From Adiantum capillus-veneris (lineage: Eukaryota; Streptophyta; Polypodiopsida; Polypodiales; Pteridaceae), in the NCBI GenBank assembly GCA_014529385.2, contig CM043942.1:107771141-107835140 (forward strand): DNA of 64,000 nucleotides. Direction: 5' to 3'. A program made the position numbers and the translations under genes. Shown piece by piece: positions 58,145-64,000 of the stretch; positions within the stretch are counted from its first letter, which is position 1; each line of letters starts with the position of its first letter. The notes beneath the pieces are model-generated. The model did no database searches, was not told the DNA's origin, and worked only from the letters and a program-made list of their open reading frames with translations.

Positions 58145-59025
58145 TATGAATGTCTTGTGGAAGGTCTCCATAGCTTCTTGAAATTTTGTTTAGTCGCCAC
58201 CATCAATCCATGAGTTCAAGTTGCAACACTTGAATATTGCATCCAAGGTTTTCCATACCTTTGCTTTGCAAGTCCTTGTTGCACCATTGTCTACATGGTC
58301 AACTACAGCATTGTGCAGATTTTTCCACCTATTGTATCTTAATGCTTGTCTTTCTTGTGCAGTTTGGATTTTGTGTTTTTGTCCAGTTGTGGGCACTGAA
58401 AGGAAGAGGCGGACTTTCACACCACCAATGGACAACTTCTTTGGAACATCTCGACTATTTTCGATCTCTTCTCATCCTGCTCTATCTTAACATGTCCTCC
58501 GTGCAAACCCATTTCTGAGAAGGCCATCCCTAAGGCTGAGATTGCCCTTTCCTTTGCAGAGAGAGGTCCAATGGTCCATGCAAAACAGATGTAGAGAAAC
58601 ATTATTTTTTCTATTATTCTACAAAATGCAAACATTGTGCATATGTATATTCTAGATAGTGGGATATCCAAAATAGGTCGAAAGTTAGGGTCGCACAGAT
58701 GCCTATCTGGAGCTCTTCTCCAAAATGGTTTGTCAAGGATGTGAACCCCTCCCATGCAATACAAGCAAGGGCTTTTGCTTGTTGCTCCTCTGAAAACTTT
58801 GTACATACATTTCAAGGTTTTTAGGTCTCTAGTCATGTGCCACTCTACATTGTAGGATCCCATGCGCTCCACATCCAATTTCTTTCCATTTCTCTCTTCG
58901 TTTATTGTTTTTGGTTTGAGTTTGGATGTCAATAGGTCAAGATTTGGGCTGCATAAGCTTCTAGTGCACTCCAAGAGTAGGATGTCTGACAATTCTTGTC
59001 TTTTCTTGGTAAATAGGCCAAACAA
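58145..59025 (-). pseudogene. orf-T, N-terminal part, unrecognised protein
   Basis: An open frame of about 203 codons begins at a TTG (no ATG at its start) with FGLFTKKRQELSDILLLECT. It contains NEERNGKKLDVERMGSYNVE, a Cys pair in SKSPCLYCMGG, and the hydrophobic MFAFCRIIEKIMFLYICFAW. Near 58430 a single frameshift moves the reading to LSIGGVKVRLFLSVPTTGQK and ERQALRYNRWKNLHNAVVDH (to about 58190, stop). It reaches element C at 58145 with FQEAMETFHKTF. The rest lies at 50600 and below. The family is unknown to me. A Cys pair followed by a conserved hydrophobic helix would fit a DNA transposase-like protein, but the catalytic residues cannot be named. Confidence 0.5.
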
Positions 59026-60860
59026 GGTCCAAATTCACTTTTGAAAAAAGTTTTGGAATCCTTGAGACACTTAGAACCTCCCTATATGGCTACAGTAGAA
59101 TTTTGACCACTTTATGACCCTGGAGACATCCTTCGCGTAGGATGTATTTTTGCTATGTTTCAGCTCAAACTTGCACTGTAGCTTCCCCTTGATGTGCTAA
59201 ACTCACATCTATTTTTACTCTTTGATTCTGACACCTATAGGTTGGTCAAATGATCAAGAATCTGTTCCAAAAGCTTGATGTCTGTTCTGATGAATTACCA
59301 AGTCAAATCAACTCCAAATTGGACCAAATTTGCCTAGGAGGCTTATCTAAGGCTATATGACAACATGGTATGGTCACAATAGAATTTTGGTTTCAGAATT
59401 ATGCAGTAGACATCCTACGCGTAGGATGTTTTTTTGCTCAGAATGAACCCAAACTTGGACCAAAGATTCCCCTAGTCTTCAACGACCCACTAGTATGCTT
59501 AGATTTGAAGTTGGATGTCAAAAGACCCCAAAAGTAGCTATTCTTGCATTTTTTCAGTCAAAAATGCTAAAATCTATTCAATCTTACTTTCACTGACCCA
59601 AATGAGATGAAATTTATCCAAACTTGGACCAAAGATTCCCCTAGTCTTTAGCAACCCACTTGTATGCTTAGATTTGAAGTTGGATGTCAAAAGACCCCAA
59701 AACTAGCTATTCTTGCCTTTTTTCAGTCAAAAATGCTAAAATCTATTCAATCTTCCTTTCACTGACCCAAATGAGATGAAATTTATCACATGCACTCAAT
59801 ACAACATTTAGAACATGCCTATGGAGTCATCCTATGATTTGGTCTCAAAATTAGGCCTTGGACACAATTTGGGTAGGATGTCTGACAATTCTCGTCTTTT
59901 GACTTAAATCTGTCAAAATTTGGTCAAATTTCCACTTACCAGGTGAAAATAGGGTAGAACATACCTTCTTAACACACTGGTAACCTCAGATTTTCAAAAA
60001 AGTGTCCAGATCACCCTGTAGACATCCTACGCGTAGGATGTCTACTTCTGATTTTTTCAGACTGAAGTGTCCCTGATGCTTCCTTATGATCTCAGCAAGT
60101 TCAAGTATGCTTCACAATCGCAAAAACATGCAAAAATCACTCAATTTAAGCATTTTCTGAAATTTTACGTTTTCTGACTCCGCCTTTTGGCTTTTGGTCA
60201 ACAAAAAAGGGAAAAACACTCAAGTCAATATGTTACTAGGGTAAAACCTACCCTCTGAACCCACTGGTAACCTCAATTTCCCCAAATTCCCTGCCAAAAG
60301 TGCCCTAGAGAAATCCTACGCGTAGGATGTCTATTGTCTTAAAATGAAAAAAAAATTCTGGCAGTAGTATTCCCTATGCTCTGTAGAGCTCTCACCAACA
60401 ATAATCACAGAAACTTTTGGACTTCAAATTCGCTTCGAAACACACTTTACCATCTTTCCTACTTAGTGTTTTCCACTTCTCTGATGAGCCTAACAGCAGA
60501 TACGACATGCATAAAGTACTCTAGATCAGCAATCAAGATATCCTACTTACCCTACTCCTACTCATCAATGTGAGATGGTGATTTTGATGTCTTGGTTGCT
60601 TCCTAGCCTCACACGGACTCTCAAGTCAACCTACCACCACATCTACCACTCCAACTCCTACTCTCTACACCACAACCTACTACTACCTAAGACGAAGGAT
60701 CTACGCCAGACACGCGCTCCCTAGACTCCCTCTAAGACCAAAAGAGTCCACCACTCTCTGATCCTATCTAAAAGAATGAATATACTCTGGCAAGCCAAAG
60801 GGACCTCTATCCTCAAGGACTAGTCTCGGTCACCTACTTAGGGCCCTCGTCCCCGCCAGC
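59026..60860 (-). repeat. Non-coding leader with repeated palindromes
   Basis: The 1.8 kb stretch has no open gene. It carries ACATCCTACGCGTAGGATGT-type palindromes at 59126-59145 (one mismatch), 59410-59429 (perfect 20), 60018-60045 (perfect 28) and 60313-60328 (core 16). Half copies (GTAGGATGTCT) occur near 59872, 61181 and 58976. Spacings of about 284, 612 and 291 suggest a worn repeat unit of about 290-300 bp. It lies between orf-T and a primer site plus LTR on the same strand. Confidence 0.65.
59451..59787. repeat. Tandem duplication, 2 x about 169 bp
   Basis: AAACTTGGACCAAAGATTCC begins both 59451 and 59620. Both copies continue through CAGTCAAAAATGCTAAAATC to GAGATGAAATTTATC. Few differences separate them, so the duplication is fairly recent. 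Confidence 0.85.
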
Positions 60861-60867
60861 GGCGCCA
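60842..60867 (-). other. Primer binding site of element G candidate
   Basis: The minus strand reads TGGCGCCGCTGGCGGGGACG just one base inside the LTR. TGGCGCC is a common primer-site start in plant Ty3-type elements (Asp-type tRNA end GGCGCCA). Confidence 0.65.
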
Positions 60868-60868
60868 A

Positions 60869-61649
60869 TGTTGGACGGATATGCCACGACGGATGTCAGC
60901 ACAGTGAGAACTCACCTAACATATAATGTCAACTAAGGATGAAGCTCGACCCGCAGGCGCCTGGAAGCAAGCAAAGGGTGTCAACCTCTACTCGCCCAAC
61001 TAATGACTACTTCCTACAGAGATATCAAATCTACATGCGATCGGTTCTGTGAATGTGAGGCTCTCCTATGATGCGACCACAAGCCAAAAGCCCATTAGAC
61101 GTTCTCGAAACGTTACAAAACTTGAGGGATATCCTATCAATACCAATAGGCCACTCTCCCTAAGGTCCATGCAGAAAACGCGTAGGATGTCTGGCCGGTT
61201 TTTGCAGGTCGACATTTCCAAACACTAAAGTGCCTAATGTGTAGCTCTACTCGCTCTAATCGCGTGGATATGCTGAAATGCAAAAACGGACAACAATTAC
61301 TCACTGAAACTCCAAAAGTAGCTCGCGGGTGAATCTGCCAAAACACAGACAAACGCGCGTGATGTAAGCATCAACTCATAGCTCTCCTCGTGGGCAACAC
61401 ACTGCTGCTCTCCGTTTGCGATTCCGACCACCGTAGCTCCTGTAGCACACATACACACACTCTCACTCTCTCGCAATCTCCCAACGACACAGAAGATCAT
61501 ATTATTAGAAGTCCCCTTACAAAGCTTTAGGTTTTTGCTTATATACTAAGCCTTAGAAAACCTAATGTCCGACCAAAATGACCTGATTTGTCCCTAGGCT
61601 TCTATAGAGCTTAATTACAACATTGAGAGTTGGCTTTGCTCATCCAACA
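60869..61649 (-). repeat. Element G candidate 5' LTR, 781 bp
   Basis: The stretch begins TGTTGGACGG beside the primer site and ends ATCCAACA, so TGTTGGA/TCCAACA form terminal inverted repeats. A TATATAA box lies on the minus strand at 61539-61545, about 105 bases from the outer end. Transcription would run leftward into the palindrome leader and orf-T. The second LTR was not found in the window, so the element is a candidate only. Confidence 0.6.
61539..61545 (-). promoter_or_regulatory. TATA box in the element G LTR
   Basis: On the minus strand the context is CTTAGTATATAAGC. It lies close to the outer LTR end, giving a short U3 and a long R-U5. Confidence 0.5.
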
Positions 61650-62865
61650 AGCATCTCTGGCCAAAATACAATTGTCGACTTAAAATATGAAGTTCCCGTT
61701 GTCAGGAGTTTTTTGGAGCAAGGGATTGCGCATATGTACATATACATGCATGGTGCATCAAATAAAGAATTGCCCATTTCTCAGATCCAGGTGGTTACGT
61801 GGGGCCCACATGTGTACAAGTAGGACAGGGTGTACATAGTGCATCGATTTTCACTATTACCAGTACCAGTGTGTTTTTTCTATAAAAATGAGGAGCTGGT
61901 AGCACGTAAAACTTCTCAAGGAAGCTATCCGCGGGCCGACGACATGAGGTAAGCAGATGCGTCAGATGGCATCTAGTGGCGTCAGGAGGTCGAATGGGGT
62001 CAATACTTGCACGTGGATAAGTACGGACACGACGTAGGTGTTTCCCTCTGGTAATTATGCAAAAAGGTCATCATGAGGACCATCTTTTGGGGCCACTTCA
62101 CATGGTTGTGAGATGCACTATTGGAAAAAAGCTGAGTGCCAGGTGTGCGGATGATGCAAAAAGGTGACAACTATGCACTGCGAGGTCAGTTTTGGCTTGT
62201 TTGGGGTCCGTTTGAGGTCATCTAAAAGGCCAAGGGTGCCCAACTAATAAATCTAAGTGTGGGAACTGAAAAAACTGAGAGAAGACCAGAAATAACGTGG
62301 AGAGAAGAGGAGGAACAGCCGTAGGTGTGTTTTTGGGGTTTTTGGAACCTGTTTTGGCCGTAAACAGCTCATCCGAGGTCGGATTTGAGCACTTTGACAT
62401 TGCAGACTGGGGTTTTGGGCGTTCCGGATGCGATGGCGCTGTCCATTTTGCCAAATTCCTCACTTTTTTTTTGTTGTTTTGGCTGTGTAAGTTTCTCCTA
62501 TGAGCGAAGCTTCTGCTCCAGTTTGTGTTTGTATCTGGCTTATTTTACCCATACTGTGTGAGTTGTTTGCCCCCTTGGTGTTGGCCCAAGCTCATTTGTA
62601 TCTAGATATTACAAGTTCTCCTCTTTTGAGCTGAGTTTTTTGGGTGTGTGTTTGTGTGTTTGTGTGTGTGTGTGTGTGTGTCTCTGTTTGGAGAGGGCAA
62701 GTGGATAGTCTCTCTCCTCTCACTCCATCGGTGTGTTCCCTGTCTCGTCCACGTGTGTTGTGTAAGCCGAGTGGTGTCCCATCGTGTGTGTGTGTGTGTG
62801 TATCCTTCCAAGAGTGTGTGTCGGGTCGTTATAGAGGCGTTGTGTGTGTTTCCATCCCGCTCACA
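61650..62865 (+). repeat. Possible LTR of a plus-strand element (H)
   Basis: There is no gene here. A TATA-like CTATAAAAATGAGG lies near 61880. GT runs lie near 62642-62680 and 62780-62800. The right edge (CCCGCTCACA) is followed by a primer-site candidate. The left LTR end and the partner are not visible, so the call is tentative. Confidence 0.35.
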
Positions 62866-62871
62866 TTCTTT

Positions 62872-62889
62872 TGGCGACCCCACGGAGGA
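62872..62889 (+). other. Primer-site candidate on the plus strand
   Basis: TTTTGGCGACCCCACGGAGGA follows GT-rich sequence. TGGCGACCCC is a known style of primer site in Tat-type plant elements. It matches the element F site in 16 of 18 positions by eye. Confidence 0.5.
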
Positions 62890-64000
62890 TCTTCTTCGAG
62901 TACCTTCTACTTCAAGCTTCAAGCTTCGAGATTCGGGATTACAGGTTACAGGTTACAGGTTACACGTTACAGGGCAGGTACAGGTACAGGTGATTCACAC
63001 AGGTACAAGTAGCTGGAGTACAGTGATATATTAGCCGTGGTGTCACTTGCAGTTGTTGTGGGTATGCATCACTTAGCGCTTACTTGAGCGCATTGTCTGT
63101 TGGCATTGTACGTTACTTGTGGAAATTTCCATTGTACGCCTTTGTGGAGCCATACTTGGTTTTATTTGGCAATCCTAGCCATTTCTGAGACTTGGTCTGG
63201 AAGATAGTCATTTCTGAGACTTGACTATACGCGATTTGCATTAGCCTTCGTGTGAGGGTCAATAGCGTGAGGTTTTATTGAGCTGGGGGATTCTCAAATG
63301 TGGAGATCCTTTCGGTGATAAAGGTAGCTGGAGCACCCTTTTCGTGACCTCGCCATAGGCTATGTACTAGTGATTCCTAATTGATGCTCGGGTTCTATTG
63401 TTGGCAGTTTATGCATACATCTACAGTCTATATTTTGGGTTCACACTGCTCTACTTCTGGGGAAACTCTGCCAAAATTTTTCCAAGTTATGATGGCTGGT
63501 TTTTTGGTCTTTTAACACTAGAATGGTAAATGGACACTTTTATGTCCTTGGACACTTTTGTGTCCTGTTAAGTGACCATTTTGCTTGAATTATTTGAAGA
63601 GTATGAAAATGAATTTCTAGGTGCTATATATCCACAAAGTTGCCTTATGAGCTGAAAAAAACTTAGCATTTTTTTTGGAATATCGATCTCACCATTAACC
63701 TTACTCTTGCACACCATTTTTGAACCTAAACTGTGTGAAAAAACGTGTACTGTATTTGGCTTTTTTTCACATTTTGGCAGCTATACCACTCTAAACTTCA
63801 TGTTTGTGAGGTTTAGATGGTTAGAAGGCCATCATAGTTCTCAACGTGTTTTGATGCTTGTAGGGAGAGCTAAGTGTTAAAATTGAAAGTTATGACCAAT
63901 TTACAAGAATTGCATAATCCTGTTTTTTTGGCCAAAATTAGCACTTTTATGATGTTTTTGTTGGCTTTCTTGATATCCAAATTCAATTTTGATTGTGTAA
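62890..64000. other. Non-coding leader-like stretch to the window end
   Basis: A short tandem of TTACAGG and TACAGG units lies at 62935-62990. Beyond it the sequence is AT-rich with no gene or motif that I can support. It could be the leader of the element whose primer site lies at 62872. Confidence 0.4.

Noticed and set aside
59410-59429. Cloning-linker artefact (the palindrome contains an MluI site)
   Set aside because: The motif occurs at several places with different flanks and with diverged half-sites, which a linker would not show.
59126-60328. CRISPR-like or bacterial repeat-spacer array
   Set aside because: The palindromes are about 290 bp apart, lie in an LTR-element context and have no cas genes. 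The DNA is plant nuclear.
62935-62990. Telomere-like repeat
   Set aside because: The units are TTACAGG and TACAGG, not TTTAGGG, and the array is under 60 bp.

Overview
The window is eukaryotic, repeat-dense, mostly retrotransposon DNA from a land plant with a large genome. The evidence is chromodomain-bearing Ty3/gypsy polyproteins, Ty1/copia elements and initiator-Met-type primer sites (TGGTATCAGAGC). There is also a Tat/Ogre-like element with a second RNase H, and a short T-rich GT-AG intron. The species cannot be named from the sequence. No rRNA, functional tRNA, CRISPR array or bacterial-type operon was seen. Nearly every coding block carries stops or frameshifts, so this is a graveyard of nested elements.

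Layout. (1) 1-2011 holds a plus-strand gag relic (about 955-1690) and a C-rich tract. (2) Element A (2012-23552, minus strand) is a 21.5 kb Ty3-type element with 2.0 and 1.9 kb LTRs, an ACGT target duplication and an atypical pol. Its gag is split by a nested tandem (9033-20844) of chromovirus family B, arranged as truncated copy B-prime, shared LTR, copy B, LTR. (3) Element D (24421-35225, plus strand) is a chromovirus with LTRs of only about 122 bp and an AGCAC duplication. It is split within RT by copia element E (27394-32359, minus strand, CACTT duplication). (4) 35231-37590 holds copia debris. (5) Element F (about 37591-47826, minus strand) is Tat/Ogre-like: extra ORF upstream of gag, second RNase H of aRH type, and LTRs packed with GA, GT and G runs. 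(6) 48024-49868 is a plus-strand, non-retroelement gene-like unit with a TATA box, one intron and an AATAAA signal. An 80 bp tandem duplication has broken its frame. (7) 50250-50600 and 58145-59025 are two halves of one unrecognised minus-strand ORF (orf-T), split by a second family B insertion, element C (50601-58144, TATG duplication). (8) Right of orf-T, a 1.8 kb non-coding stretch carries repeated copies of a palindrome (up to 28 nt perfect). It leads into a TGGCGCC primer site and a 781 bp LTR candidate (60869-61649). A further plus-strand primer-site candidate lies at 62872.

Relationships. B'/B sits inside A, E inside D, and C inside orf-T, so A, D and orf-T are the older layers. Family B appears twice as a multi-LTR tandem. 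The most novel parts are the right-hand unit (orf-T, palindrome-bearing leader and LTR) and the spliced gene at 48.1-49.9 kb, neither of which matches a family I recognise. Element boundaries rest on matched LTR ends, primer sites, polypurine tracts and target duplications read directly from the sequence. Lineage names come from motif knowledge. No database search was possible.
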